This document shows, piece by piece, positions 30,371 through 38,545 of a DNA stretch of 64,000 nucleotides; the stretch's first letter is position 1; every line of letters begins with the position of its first letter. The DNA is taken from NCBI RefSeq assembly GCF_008843145.1, contig NZ_CP030265.1, positions 3,960,501 to 4,024,500 on the forward strand, written 5' to 3'. A program made the position numbers and the translations under genes. This DNA comes from Skermanella pratensis. GTDB taxonomy: Bacteria; Pseudomonadota; Alphaproteobacteria; Azospirillales; Azospirillaceae. The notes under the pieces were generated by a model that made no database searches, was not told where the DNA came from, and saw only the letters and a program-made list of their open reading frames with translations.

Positions 30371-30592
30371 TCAGCCGCCGGCCCACCAGGAGCGGCCGGC
30401 ATCCACCGCATCGCGCACGGGCTTCACGATCCGTTCGACCTCTGCGGCAACCCGGTCGTCGGGCACATGGGGAAACAGGTCCCGGTAGCATTGGCGCGCC
30501 AGTTCGGCGGCGGTCGCTTCATCGGCCCTGAGGCTTCGCGCATTGGCGTAAACCTCCGCCACCGCCGCCTCGTCGTCGACACCGCGCGCCAT
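30371..30592 (-). CDS. Small hypothetical protein (73 aa)
   Basis: Short acidic, helical protein with Ala/Arg/Glu-rich composition, ending AGRSWWAGG. ATG 30592 is preceded at a loose distance by GGAGAGGGG. It converges with the CNNM/CBS gene, the two stops being 10 bases apart. Codon use is in line with its neighbours and the antisense frames are poor, which favours a real gene. No family recognised. An AT-rich patch (TTAAATTTAAATATATAT near 30655) lies upstream and could hold its promoter. Confidence 0.55.
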   Translation of the reverse strand: MARGVDDEAAVAEVYANARSLRADEATAAELARQCYRDLFPHVPDDRVAAEVERIVKPVRDAVDAGRSWWAGG

Positions 30593-30735
30593 CGAACCCG
30601 CCCCCTCTCCAATCTATCGAGGGATGATACCGTGAAAACCTTTAGACATTAAATTAAATTTAAATATATATTTCGATTTAGGACGGTTTAAGACTTTGGA
30701 ACACGACCTGGAAGAAAGAGGAATACCCGGTCCGG

Positions 30736-32085
30736 CTAAACCATCGAAGCGATGTCGGCCCCGCCGGTGGGGTATGCGAGAGGCGTCTCCGCGAGCCGGT
30801 CGGCGGCGATCCCGTGGCGGATCGCCAGCGCGAACAGGTTGATCACCTCGTCGGCATGGGGGCCGACCAGATGGGCGCCCAGGATCCTGCCGCTGCCCTC
30901 CTCTATCAGGACCTTGTGGCCGGAGCAGGGTTCGTTGAGCCGGCGTGCGCTGAACCAATCGCCGGTGACGGCGTGGTTGACCCGGAAGCGCAGTCCCCGG
31001 CGCGCTGCCTCCTCCTCCTGCAGGCCGACGGATGCCAGCGGCGGCAGGGAGAAGACCACGCTCGGCATCCCGCCATAGTCCACCCGGCGCTCGGCCCGGC
31101 CGGTCAGGGTGGCGACCACCACCCCGGCATCGTGGCTGGCCTTGGGGGTCAGCGGCATTCCGGATGGCGCCGCGTCGCCCGCCGCGAAGACGCGCGGGTT
31201 GGTCGTGCTGCGCAGCTGGCCGTCGACCTCCACCCCGCGCTTGCCCGCCGCGACGTTCCCGGCCTCGAGGTCCAGCCCGTCCAGGTTCGGCACCCGCCCG
31301 GCCGCGTGGACGACCAAGTCGGCATCGAACTGGAGGTTCCGCCCTTCCTGGTCCGCATGGACGCGGTAGCCTTCGCCGTTCCGCTCCACCGCCGTGACGG
31401 CGGTCCCGACCCGGATGTCCACCGGCAGGTCATGGGTCCGCTCGACCAGCAGGTCCACCAGGTCAGGATCGAAGCCGGCCAGCAGGCGCACGCCCCGCTG
31501 GAGGATCGTGACCTCCGCGCCGGCCCGCATGGCGAGATGGGCGAACTCCATCGCGATATAGCCGCCGCCGACCAGCGCGATGCGGCGGGGCAGCCGTTCC
31601 AGATCCAGGAAACCGTCGCTGTGGAGCAGCAGGCCGGCGCCCTCGATCGGCAGGTCGGCCGGCTTCGATCCGGCCGCCAGCACGAAATGGCCGGCCGTCA
31701 GCACGGTGTCGCCGACCGCCATGGCGTCTGGAGCGACGAAGCGCGCGGTGCCGTGCAGCCCGGCTATGCCGGCATCGGCCAGCGAGGCTTCCTTGGACGG
31801 CGTGACGGGATCGGTGAAGCGCCGCTTGAAAGCCATCATCGCTCGCCAGTCCGGCACCGCCGGTGCGCCGAAGACGCCGACCTCGGCGAGCTGCGCCATG
31901 GCCGCCACGGGTTCGGCCGCCGCGCGCAGCACCTTCTTGGGGTCGCAGCCCCGGAGCTGGCACGTCCCTCCATAGGGAAGCTCGTCGACGATCGCGACGT
32001 CGAGACCCGCCGCCCGGCATCCTCTCGCGACGGCCGTCCCGGCGACGCCGGTTCCCACCACGACGACGTCATAGCTTTGGGTCAT
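30736..32085 (-). CDS. FAD-dependent disulfide reductase family protein
   Basis: Pyridine nucleotide-disulfide oxidoreductase, 449 aa, from ATG 32085 with GGGGAGGACC upstream. FAD site VVVGTGVAGTAVARGC at 8-23; redox pair C42-x4-C47 in YGGTCQLRGCDPKK; NAD(P)H Rossmann motif VGGGYIAMEFAHLAMRAGAE; second FAD motif FAAGDAA. The C-terminal dimerisation domain is present but the usual HPTxxE catalytic pair of glutathione reductase or dihydrolipoamide dehydrogenase reads YPTGGAD, lacking both His and Glu. It may thus reduce a small-molecule disulfide, quinone or metal by another route; the substrate is unknown. A transglutaminase gene lies 109 bases upstream on the same strand. Confidence 0.88.
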   Translation of the reverse strand: MTQSYDVVVVGTGVAGTAVARGCRAAGLDVAIVDELPYGGTCQLRGCDPKKVLRAAAEPVAAMAQLAEVGVFGAPAVPDWRAMMAFKRRFTDPVTPSKEASLADAGIAGLHGTARFVAPDAMAVGDTVLTAGHFVLAAGSKPADLPIEGAGLLLHSDGFLDLERLPRRIALVGGGYIAMEFAHLAMRAGAEVTILQRGVRLLAGFDPDLVDLLVERTHDLPVDIRVGTAVTAVERNGEGYRVHADQEGRNLQFDADLVVHAAGRVPNLDGLDLEAGNVAAGKRGVEVDGQLRSTTNPRVFAAGDAAPSGMPLTPKASHDAGVVVATLTGRAERRVDYGGMPSVVFSLPPLASVGLQEEEAARRGLRFRVNHAVTGDWFSARRLNEPCSGHKVLIEEGSGRILGAHLVGPHADEVINLFALAIRHGIAADRLAETPLAYPTGGADIASMV

Positions 32086-32194
32086 ATCGGTCCTCCCCAG
32101 GGCCGAGCGCCCCTCGATCAAAGAATGATGCCGTTCCGCGTCCAGCAACAACATCCCGGACGCAAACATGTCATCATGCTCCCGGCGTGGGATA

Positions 32195-33022
32195 TCAGGC
32201 GACCTGCTCCGTCCAGACAAGGAAACTCTTGAGGATGTGGGGTCCGAAGGTCGTAATCATCGCGACATCGGCCGCGTCGCGGCCCTTCGCGATGGGAATG
32301 CGGCCGATCCGCGGTTCGTTGTGGCGCGCGTCGAACATGTGCCAGCTTCCGTCCAGGTAGACCTCGAACCAGGCGTTGAAGTCCATCGGGAACGGCAGCG
32401 CCTCGATGCCGATATCGCCCAGGTAGCCGTTGACGAACCGGGCCGGGATGTTCAGCGCGCGGCAGAGCGCGATTGACAGGTGGGCATAGTCGCGGCACAC
32501 CCCCTTCCGCTCGTTGAAGGTCTCCAGCGCCGTCCGGGTGTTGCGGGCGTGCCGATAGCCGAACTCGACCGCGCCGCTCACCCAGTCGCAGACCGCCTGC
32601 ACCCGATCCCACCCCTCGGGCACGGTGCCGAACAGCTCCCAGGCGGCGCCGGACAGCAGGTCGGTCTCGCAGTAGCGGCTGCCGAACAGGAAGGGCAGCA
32701 CGTCGGGCGGCAGCCGGTCGACGCCGTGCTGGCGCGCGCCGGCGTGCCTCAGGTCCGGCAGGCCGCTGTCCCGCACCAGCCCGATGGAGCGGAACGTGGT
32801 GACGCCGGGCTGGACCACGGAGCGGGTGCACCGGTTGCCGTAGCCGTCGAGGAACTCCTCCACCGGAGCCGCCGGAAAGGTCTCCACCACGTCGCGCTTC
32901 AGCAGGCTGCGTTCGTGGCCGGGGTGGACGTTCAGCAGAAGCAGGACCGTGGTCGGCCGGGCTACCTCGATGGAGAACTCGTAACCGACCTTGATGACGA
33001 TTCCGGGGTCGGCTTGCTCCAT
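32195..33022 (-). CDS. Transglutaminase-like family protein
   Basis: Cysteine-protease-fold protein of 275 aa. The N-terminal 140 residues form a beta-rich Transglut_N-like domain (YEFSIEVARPTTVLLLLNVH), followed by the transglutaminase core with Cys in ERKGVCRDYAHLSIALCRAL, His in GSWHMFDARHNE and Asp in FDARHN, the expected Cys-His-Asp triad. It is probably a cytoplasmic protease or amidase rather than a cross-linker. ATG 33022 is used; in-frame GTG codons at 33049 and 33061 are alternatives, since no start has a strong ribosome site. Such genes often accompany Anbu and ATP-grasp/alpha-E genes, but here it is separate. It diverges from ctaG. Confidence 0.87.
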   Translation of the reverse strand: MEQADPGIVIKVGYEFSIEVARPTTVLLLLNVHPGHERSLLKRDVVETFPAAPVEEFLDGYGNRCTRSVVQPGVTTFRSIGLVRDSGLPDLRHAGARQHGVDRLPPDVLPFLFGSRYCETDLLSGAAWELFGTVPEGWDRVQAVCDWVSGAVEFGYRHARNTRTALETFNERKGVCRDYAHLSIALCRALNIPARFVNGYLGDIGIEALPFPMDFNAWFEVYLDGSWHMFDARHNEPRIGRIPIAKGRDAADVAMITTFGPHILKSFLVWTEQVA

Positions 33023-33218
33023 CCGAAATGGTGAGATGATGATCGACACGCGCCTCGACACTCCAAGCCGAATTCTTCCAAGCCAAATTTTCGCGGACTT
33101 TATTATTGCCGGCGGGTGCGGTCAAATGCGCGTGGCGAATGGCTGGCTGCGGCATTTCGGATGAAATGACTAAAAAATTCGCATCTTGCCGCCATAGTGT
33201 TCGCTACCTGTTACCACT

Positions 33219-33248
33219 ATTCGGAACAGACCATTATTCGGAACAGAC
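33219..33248. repeat. Short tandem repeat upstream of the CtaG gene
   Basis: ATTCGGAACAGAC occurs at 33219-33231 and 33236-33248, period 17, just ahead of the preferred start of the CtaG-like gene. It could be a duplicated regulatory half-site or simple slippage. Confidence 0.7.
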
Positions 33249-33262
33249 GACGCCGGACCCCG

Positions 33263-34171
33263 ATGCCGCTCCACTTGATACTGACAGCCGTTCTTCTGCT
33301 GCCGTCCCCGCCCGCCCTGGCCCACGGGCTCTCCGTGATCCCGCCGGAAGGGATCTGGTACGCGTGGTCGTTCGACCCCCTGGTCCTGGTCCCGCTCGCC
33401 CTGGCGCACTGGCTCTACGGACGCGGCGTGGCGCGGATGTGGGCCCGCGCGGGGTCCGGACGGGGCGTTCCGCGCCGACGGGCGGCCTGCTTCCTGGCCG
33501 GCGAACTCACGCTCGTGCTGGCCCTGGTCTGGCCGTTCGACGCGGTGGGCGGCACCCTTTTCTCGGCCCACATGATCCAGCACATGCTGCTGATGGTGGT
33601 CGCGGCGCCGCTGCTGGTGCTGGGAGCCCCGCTCGCTCCGATGATGCGGGCGCTTCCCGACGGCTGGCGGCCGCGCGCCGCCGCGGCGGTGCGGCGGCTT
33701 CGGCCGGGACGGTTCCTGACCAGGCCGTCGGTGGCGGCGGTGATCCAGGGCATCGCCCTGTGGGCCTGGCACGCGCCGGCCCCGTTCCAGGCGGCGCTGG
33801 TCAACGACGCGGTCCACACCGCCGAGCACGCCACCTTCATGGCGAGCGCCGTGCTGTTCTGGTGGAGCGTCCTGCATGCCGGGCGCGACGGCCCGAACGG
33901 CTACGGCTCCGCCGCGGCCTGGACTCTGGCGACCGTGCTGCACGGCGGCATGCTGGGCGCCCTGCTGACCTTCGCGCGGGTTCCGCTCTACCCCGCCTAC
34001 GGAGATTCCGCCTCGCTCTGGGGGCTGACGGCGCTGGAGGACCAGCAACTCGCCGGGCTGATCATGTGGGTGCCGACCGGCATGATCCATCTGGCCGCCG
34101 GTGTATGGCTGATCGGCGCCTGGCTGAACGCGCTCGCGCGCCGCAATGCGAACGTCACGGAACCGACCTGA
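33263..34171 (+). CDS. Cytochrome c oxidase assembly factor CtaG (Caa3_CtaG family)
   Basis: Polytopic membrane protein, 302 aa from ATG 33263. A signal-like first helix (MPLHLILTAVLLLPSPPALA) is followed by about seven TM segments. The family hallmarks are histidines in membrane helices: SAHMIQHMLLMVVAAPLLVL, WHAPAPFQ, AEHATFMASAVLFWW and MIHLAAGVWLIGAW. This caa3-type CtaG differs from the CtaG/Cox11 copper chaperone and is thought to help assemble haem-copper oxidases. No cox genes are adjacent. The open frame upstream of 33263 lacks a ribosome site and would disrupt the hydrophobic start. Confidence 0.85.
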   Translation: MPLHLILTAVLLLPSPPALAHGLSVIPPEGIWYAWSFDPLVLVPLALAHWLYGRGVARMWARAGSGRGVPRRRAACFLAGELTLVLALVWPFDAVGGTLFSAHMIQHMLLMVVAAPLLVLGAPLAPMMRALPDGWRPRAAAAVRRLRPGRFLTRPSVAAVIQGIALWAWHAPAPFQAALVNDAVHTAEHATFMASAVLFWWSVLHAGRDGPNGYGSAAAWTLATVLHGGMLGALLTFARVPLYPAYGDSASLWGLTALEDQQLAGLIMWVPTGMIHLAAGVWLIGAWLNALARRNANVTEPT

Positions 34172-34183
34172 GCCTGCACTGTT
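34159..34183 (+). promoter_or_regulatory. Possible EcfG-type general stress promoter of the YciE-like gene
   Basis: GGAAC (34159-34163), 16 bases, then TGTT (34180-34183). The alphaproteobacterial EcfG consensus is GGAAC-N16/17-CGTT. It overlaps the end of the CtaG gene and lies about 70 bases before the ATG of a gene family known to respond to general stress. Confidence 0.45.
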
Positions 34184-34255
34184 GGGGACCGACGAACGCA
34201 GAGGGAGAAGCCCTGCGGCACGCGAAACGAGTTCACCCCGCCAAAGGAGCCCACC

Positions 34256-34756
34256 ATGGCTGTCAAAAAGTTGCAGGACCTGATGATCGAGGAAATGCGC
34301 GACATCTATCACGCGGAAAAGCAGCTTACCCGCGCACTGCCGAAGATGGCCCGGGCCGCGTCGAACGAGCAGCTCAAGCAGGCGTTCACCCAGCATCTCG
34401 AGGAAACCCGGGGCCAGATCGAACGCCTGGAACAGGTCTTCGAGAAGCTCGACACCCGGACCCGCGGCAAGCACTGCCATGCGATGGAAGGCCTGATCGA
34501 AGAGGCCAAGGAAATCATGGAAATGGGCCTCGCGCCCGAGCTGCTCGACGTGGCCCTGATCGCCGCCGCCCAGAAGGTCGAGCATTACGAGATCGCCGGC
34601 TACGGCACGCTGCATGCCCTGGCCCAGGCCTGCGGCCTGGACGAGGTCGCCCAGCTCCTCGAAGAGACCCTCAACGAGGAGAAGAAGACCGACGAGCTGC
34701 TGAACAAGCTCGCCATCGGCGACGTCAACAAGAAGGCCATGCAGGCCGCCGCCTGA
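34256..34756 (+). CDS. YciE/YciF-type ferritin-like protein (DUF892)
   Basis: Cytoplasmic four-helix bundle of the ferritin-like superfamily, 166 aa. Metal-ligand Glu/His residues appear in the expected helices: EEMRDIYHAEKQL near residue 12, QHLEETRGQIERLEQVFEKL, AAAQKVEHYEIAGYGTL and ETLNEEKKTDELLNKL. The family is induced by osmotic and general stress in several bacteria; the biochemical role is unresolved. ATG 34256 follows AAAGGAGCCC. A possible EcfG promoter lies upstream and a strong intrinsic terminator downstream, so the gene looks monocistronic. Confidence 0.93.
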   Translation: MAVKKLQDLMIEEMRDIYHAEKQLTRALPKMARAASNEQLKQAFTQHLEETRGQIERLEQVFEKLDTRTRGKHCHAMEGLIEEAKEIMEMGLAPELLDVALIAAAQKVEHYEIAGYGTLHALAQACGLDEVAQLLEETLNEEKKTDELLNKLAIGDVNKKAMQAAA

Positions 34757-34768
34757 CGCACCGCCGCC

Positions 34769-36379
34769 TCAAGACAGCCCCGCCCCCTCCGGGGCGGGGT
34801 TTTTGCCGCCCTGATCCACGATCAGCTTCTCCAGGGTTTCCAGCCGGTCCGCCTCGGCCGGAGGCTTGTCCCAGCGGATGCGGGCAACGCGCGGAAACCG
34901 CATGGCGACGCCGCTCTTGTGGCGCGTCGAGCGGTGGACGCTGTCGAACGCCACTTCCAGCACCAACCCCTGCTCGACCTCGCGCACCGGGCCGTAACGC
35001 CGTACGGTATGGTTGCGCACCCACCGGTCCAGCATTCCAAGCTCCTCGTCGGTGAAGCCGGAATAGGCCTTGCCGACCGGCACCAGCTCGTCCCCCTTCC
35101 AGGCCCCGAACGTGTAGTCAGAATAGAAGGACGACCGCTTGCCGTGGCCGCGCTGGGCGTACATCAGCACCGTGTCCAGCGTCAGCGGCCCGCGCTTCCA
35201 CTTGAACCACGGTCCCTTCGGCCGGCCGGCGACATAGGCGCTGTCGAACCGCTTCAGCATCAGACCTTCGATGGAGCTTTCCCGGGCGCCGTTGCGCAAC
35301 TCGGCCAGCTCGCCCCAGGTCGAGAAGGGCAGCATGGGCGACAGGTCCATCCGGCGCGGGCCGGTCCGGGCATGCCAGTCCTCAAGCCGCCGCCGCCGCT
35401 CTTCGAAACCGAGCTGCCGCAGATCCTCCGGCCCCTCGAACAGGATGTCGTAGAGCCGGACATGGACCGGGAAGTCCAGCAGCATCCTGGCCGTCACGGT
35501 CTTGCGGTTCAGGCGCTGCTGAAGGTCGTTGAACGGCGCCACGGCGCCGTCGCGCAGCACCAGCAGCTCGCCGTCCAGGACGGCGTCGAACTCCATCGCC
35601 TCCAGCATGTCGGGGAAGGCCGGGCCGATGTCGTCGCCGGTCCGCGAATAGATCCGGCACTCGCCGCCCTTGGCGACAAGCTGCACCCGGATGCCGTCCC
35701 ACTTCCATTCCGCCCGGTAGACGTCGGCGTCCAGCGCCGCGATGTCCTCGTCCTCAAGCGGGTTCGCCAGCATCAACGGGCGGAAGCCCGCCCCCTCGCC
35801 GACGGCGGGCCGCTCCTCCCGCCCCTCCAGCCAGGCGAACAGCGGCAGGTAGGGAGGCGTCAGGCCATGCCATACCTCTTCGATGTCGTCGACACTCTGC
35901 CCGCCCCACTCGGCCAGCGCCGTCTTGGCCAGCCGGGCCGAGACGCCGATCCGCAGCGAGCCGGTGATCAGCTTGATCAGGGCGTAGCGGCCCTGGGCGT
36001 CCAGCGCGTCGAGCCAGCGCTCGACCAGCCGGGGCACGTCGGCGCGCCTGGTCTCGGCGAGCGTCCCGACCACCTCGGCCAGGGTCGGCTCATGGTTGGC
36101 GCCGGGGCGCTGCGGCCAGATCAGGGAGATCGTCTCCGCCGTGTCGCCGACGAAATCATAGGACCAGCCGTAGAGCACCGGATCGACCCGCGTCATGACG
36201 AGGTTGCGCAGAGCCGCCGGCTTGGCGTCGGTGAAGGTCAGACCGCCGGTCAGCGCCGCCAGTGCTATTCCCCGCTCCGGATCGGGCGTATGGCTGAAGT
36301 AATCTCCCATCAGCCGGATCTTGCCGTTGCGCGACGGGGTGAAGATGAGGGCGTCGATCAGTTCGGCGAACCGCTTCAC
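34769..36379 (-). CDS. ATP-dependent DNA ligase (LigC/exonuclease-associated type)
   Basis: Seals nicked DNA using ATP, 536 aa. An N-terminal DNA-binding domain of about 200 residues precedes the adenylation domain with motif EWKWDGIR, nucleophile Lys226, then YSRTGDDIG, DGELLVLRDG and EGLMLKRFDSAYVAGRPKGP, and an OB-fold. The start is GTG 36379, which overlaps the exonuclease stop (GTGA), so the two are coupled. This ligase-exonuclease pair belongs to a DNA repair cassette that often also carries an Lhr-type helicase and a phosphoesterase (PdeM); those are not adjacent here. The extreme C-terminus is encoded over the convergent terminator. The organism will also have NAD-dependent LigA for replication. 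Confidence 0.93.
   Translation of the reverse strand: MKRFAELIDALIFTPSRNGKIRLMGDYFSHTPDPERGIALAALTGGLTFTDAKPAALRNLVMTRVDPVLYGWSYDFVGDTAETISLIWPQRPGANHEPTLAEVVGTLAETRRADVPRLVERWLDALDAQGRYALIKLITGSLRIGVSARLAKTALAEWGGQSVDDIEEVWHGLTPPYLPLFAWLEGREERPAVGEGAGFRPLMLANPLEDEDIAALDADVYRAEWKWDGIRVQLVAKGGECRIYSRTGDDIGPAFPDMLEAMEFDAVLDGELLVLRDGAVAPFNDLQQRLNRKTVTARMLLDFPVHVRLYDILFEGPEDLRQLGFEERRRRLEDWHARTGPRRMDLSPMLPFSTWGELAELRNGARESSIEGLMLKRFDSAYVAGRPKGPWFKWKRGPLTLDTVLMYAQRGHGKRSSFYSDYTFGAWKGDELVPVGKAYSGFTDEELGMLDRWVRNHTVRRYGPVREVEQGLVLEVAFDSVHRSTRHKSGVAMRFPRVARIRWDKPPAEADRLETLEKLIVDQGGKNPAPEGAGLS
34778..34804 (+). terminator. Intrinsic terminator after the YciE-like gene
   Basis: Perfect 9-bp stem CCCCGCCCC/GGGGCGGGG, 4-base loop, then TTTTT on the + strand. 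It lies within the last codons of the convergent DNA ligase gene, encoding its Pro/Gly-rich tail, so the terminator and the ligase C-terminus share sequence. Confidence 0.9.
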
Positions 36380-37476
36380 AGCAGCGCTCCCCGGGCTGGT
36401 GCCGCGCCCGCCGCCGGCGGCTGCTCCAGGTCGGGAAGCTCCCCCTGGCCTTCCTCGTCGAAGCCGACCAGCGCCAGGGCGCGGGCGCGGATGCCCCGGC
36501 CGGTGGCGTAATGGACCAGCGCCTCCTCCCGCCCGTGGGTGACCCAGACCTCGGGGGCGCCGACCTCCTCGATGGTGGCGCACAGCTCGTCCCAGTCGGC
36601 ATGGTCCGAGATGACCAGCGGCAGCTCGACGCCGCGCTGCCGGGCGCGCTGGCGCACCGTCATCCAGCCCGACGCCATGGCGACCACGGGGTCGGGCAGC
36701 CGGCGCGCCCAGCGGTCGGCCACCGCCGAGGGCGGCGCCATCACGATCCGACCTACGAAAGCGTCCTTCTTCAGCCCCGTCGCCGGGATCAATTCCCCCA
36801 GGTCCACCCCCAGCTCCCGGTACAGGTTGCACAACGGGATATGCGCGCCATGCAGGAAGATCGGCTTGTCGTAGCCGGCCTTGCGGATCAGGGCGATCAC
36901 CCGCTGGCATTTGCCGAGCGCGTAGGCGCCGACCACATGGCTGCGCTCCGGGAACAGCTCGACCGAGTGGAGCAGCCGCGCGATCTCGCCCTCGTCGGGA
37001 GGGTGACGGAACACCGGCAGGCCGAAGGTGGCCTCGGTCACGAACACGTCGCACGTCACCGGCTCGAACGGCGCGCAGGTCGGATCGGCCCTCCGCTTGT
37101 AATCGCCCGAGACGACGATCCTGCAGCCCCGGTACTCCATCACCGCCTGGGCGCTGCCCAGCACATGGCCGGCCGGAACGAACCGGACGTCCACCTCGCC
37201 GATCCGCACCGTCTCGCCGTAGGGCGACGGCTGGAGCGACCCGCCGGCGGCCTCGCCGTAGCGCGCGCGCATGATCGCGATGGTATCGGGAGTGGCGAGC
37301 ACCCGCGCGTTGTTCGGGCGGGCATGGTCGGCGTGGCCGTGGGTGATCACGGCGCGCTGGGCCGGGCGGACCGGATCGACGAAGAAGTCGCCGGGTTCGA
37401 CGTAGAGCCCCTGGGGCAGCACCTTGATCCAGGATTCCGGTGGCCAGGCGTCGGGAAGGGAAATCGAAGCGGTCAT
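36376..37476 (-). CDS. Ligase-associated DNA exonuclease, metallo-beta-lactamase fold
   Basis: Nuclease of the beta-CASP metallo-beta-lactamase group associated with ATP-dependent ligases, 366 aa from ATG 37476. The metal-binding signature is THGHADHARPNN (HxHxDH) near residue 44, with further ligands in VPAGHVLGSAQ, VSGDYKRR and VISDHADWDEL. Characterised relatives of this ligase-linked group degrade DNA ends. The 3' end overlaps the ligase start by four bases. The frame extends upstream to 37512, but ATG 37476 gives the family N-terminus. It diverges from psuK. Confidence 0.9.
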   Translation of the reverse strand: MTASISLPDAWPPESWIKVLPQGLYVEPGDFFVDPVRPAQRAVITHGHADHARPNNARVLATPDTIAIMRARYGEAAGGSLQPSPYGETVRIGEVDVRFVPAGHVLGSAQAVMEYRGCRIVVSGDYKRRADPTCAPFEPVTCDVFVTEATFGLPVFRHPPDEGEIARLLHSVELFPERSHVVGAYALGKCQRVIALIRKAGYDKPIFLHGAHIPLCNLYRELGVDLGELIPATGLKKDAFVGRIVMAPPSAVADRWARRLPDPVVAMASGWMTVRQRARQRGVELPLVISDHADWDELCATIEEVGAPEVWVTHGREEALVHYATGRGIRARALALVGFDEEGQGELPDLEQPPAAGAAPARGALL

Positions 37477-37600
37477 GGTGGATATATGGGCAACATGGCG
37501 GGAAAAAGCCAAACCCGCCGATATCCCGGCCCTTGCGGTATCACCCGTTCTAAGTTCATCCTGTTCTTTAGAAGGATTCCACGAAGGAGAGGCTTACCCC

Positions 37601-38536
37601 ATGGAGCCCACCGTCGCCTGCATCGGTGCAGCCCACATCGATCGCAAGGCCACCGCTGCCGGTCCGGTCGTCCCGGGAAGTTCGAACCCCGTCACCCTGC
37701 GGGTGGGAATGGGCGGGGTTGCCCGCAACGTGGCGGAGAATCTCGCCCGCCTCGGGCTGTCGGTCGCGATGGTGAGCCGGGTCGGCACCGACCGGGAAGG
37801 CGACTCGGTGCTCCAGGGCCTGACCGACGCCGGCATCGGCGTGGAAGACTGCACGCGCTCCGCCACCTCGCCGACGGCCTCCTACACAGCCCTGCTGGAT
37901 CGCAGCGGCGAGCTGGTGATCGGCCTGGCCGACATGGGGATCTACGACGAACTGACGGTCGAGCTCATCGAGCCGCTGCTGTCCCGGCTGGAGCGCATCC
38001 CGGTCTGGTTCATCGACTGCAATCTGCCGGCCGAGTCGCTGCGCCTGCTGCTGCGCCGCAAGCCGGCGGGCTGCACGGTCTACGTGGATTGCGTCTCGGT
38101 AGCCAAGGCGGCCCGGCTCCAGGGTATCCTGAGCGGGATCGACACGCTGTTCGCCAACGGCGACGAGGCGGCCTACCTCTCCCACGTGCCGATCCGCGCG
38201 CCGCTGGACGTGTGCGAGGCGGGCTATCGCCTGATGTGCAACGGCGTGGGCAGCGTGGTAATCACCCGCGGCCGGGAAGGGGCGTTCGTCGCCTCCCCCT
38301 TCGACTATGATTTCTTCCTGCCGCCGCCGGTCGATGTCAACGAGGTGACCGGTGCGGGCGACGCCCTTGTGGCGGGCGTGATCTTCGGCCGGATGGGCGG
38401 CCATTCGATGGAGGACGCCATGCGGATCGGCTTGGCCTGCGCCGCCTGGGCGGTGGAAGCGGATGAAACCGTGAACCCGATGCTGAACGCCGATCTCGCC
38501 ATCGAACGCGCGGGACTTTTGCGGAAATCCGCGTAG
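37601..38536 (+). CDS. psuK: Pseudouridine kinase (PfkB family)
   Basis: PfkB-type carbohydrate kinase, 311 aa, expected to phosphorylate pseudouridine to pseudouridine 5'-phosphate. PfkB signatures: GMGGVARNVAENLARLG near residue 36, and the C-terminal VNEVTGAGDALVAGVIFG with catalytic Asp in GAGD. The specific assignment rests on the immediately following psuG gene, 9 bases downstream, the arrangement of the two-step pseudouridine catabolic pathway. ATG 37601 has AAGGAGAGG upstream. No dedicated nucleoside transporter or regulator is adjacent. Confidence 0.88.
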   Translation: MEPTVACIGAAHIDRKATAAGPVVPGSSNPVTLRVGMGGVARNVAENLARLGLSVAMVSRVGTDREGDSVLQGLTDAGIGVEDCTRSATSPTASYTALLDRSGELVIGLADMGIYDELTVELIEPLLSRLERIPVWFIDCNLPAESLRLLLRRKPAGCTVYVDCVSVAKAARLQGILSGIDTLFANGDEAAYLSHVPIRAPLDVCEAGYRLMCNGVGSVVITRGREGAFVASPFDYDFFLPPPVDVNEVTGAGDALVAGVIFGRMGGHSMEDAMRIGLACAAWAVEADETVNPMLNADLAIERAGLLRKSA

Positions 38537-38545
38537 ACTGCCGGC

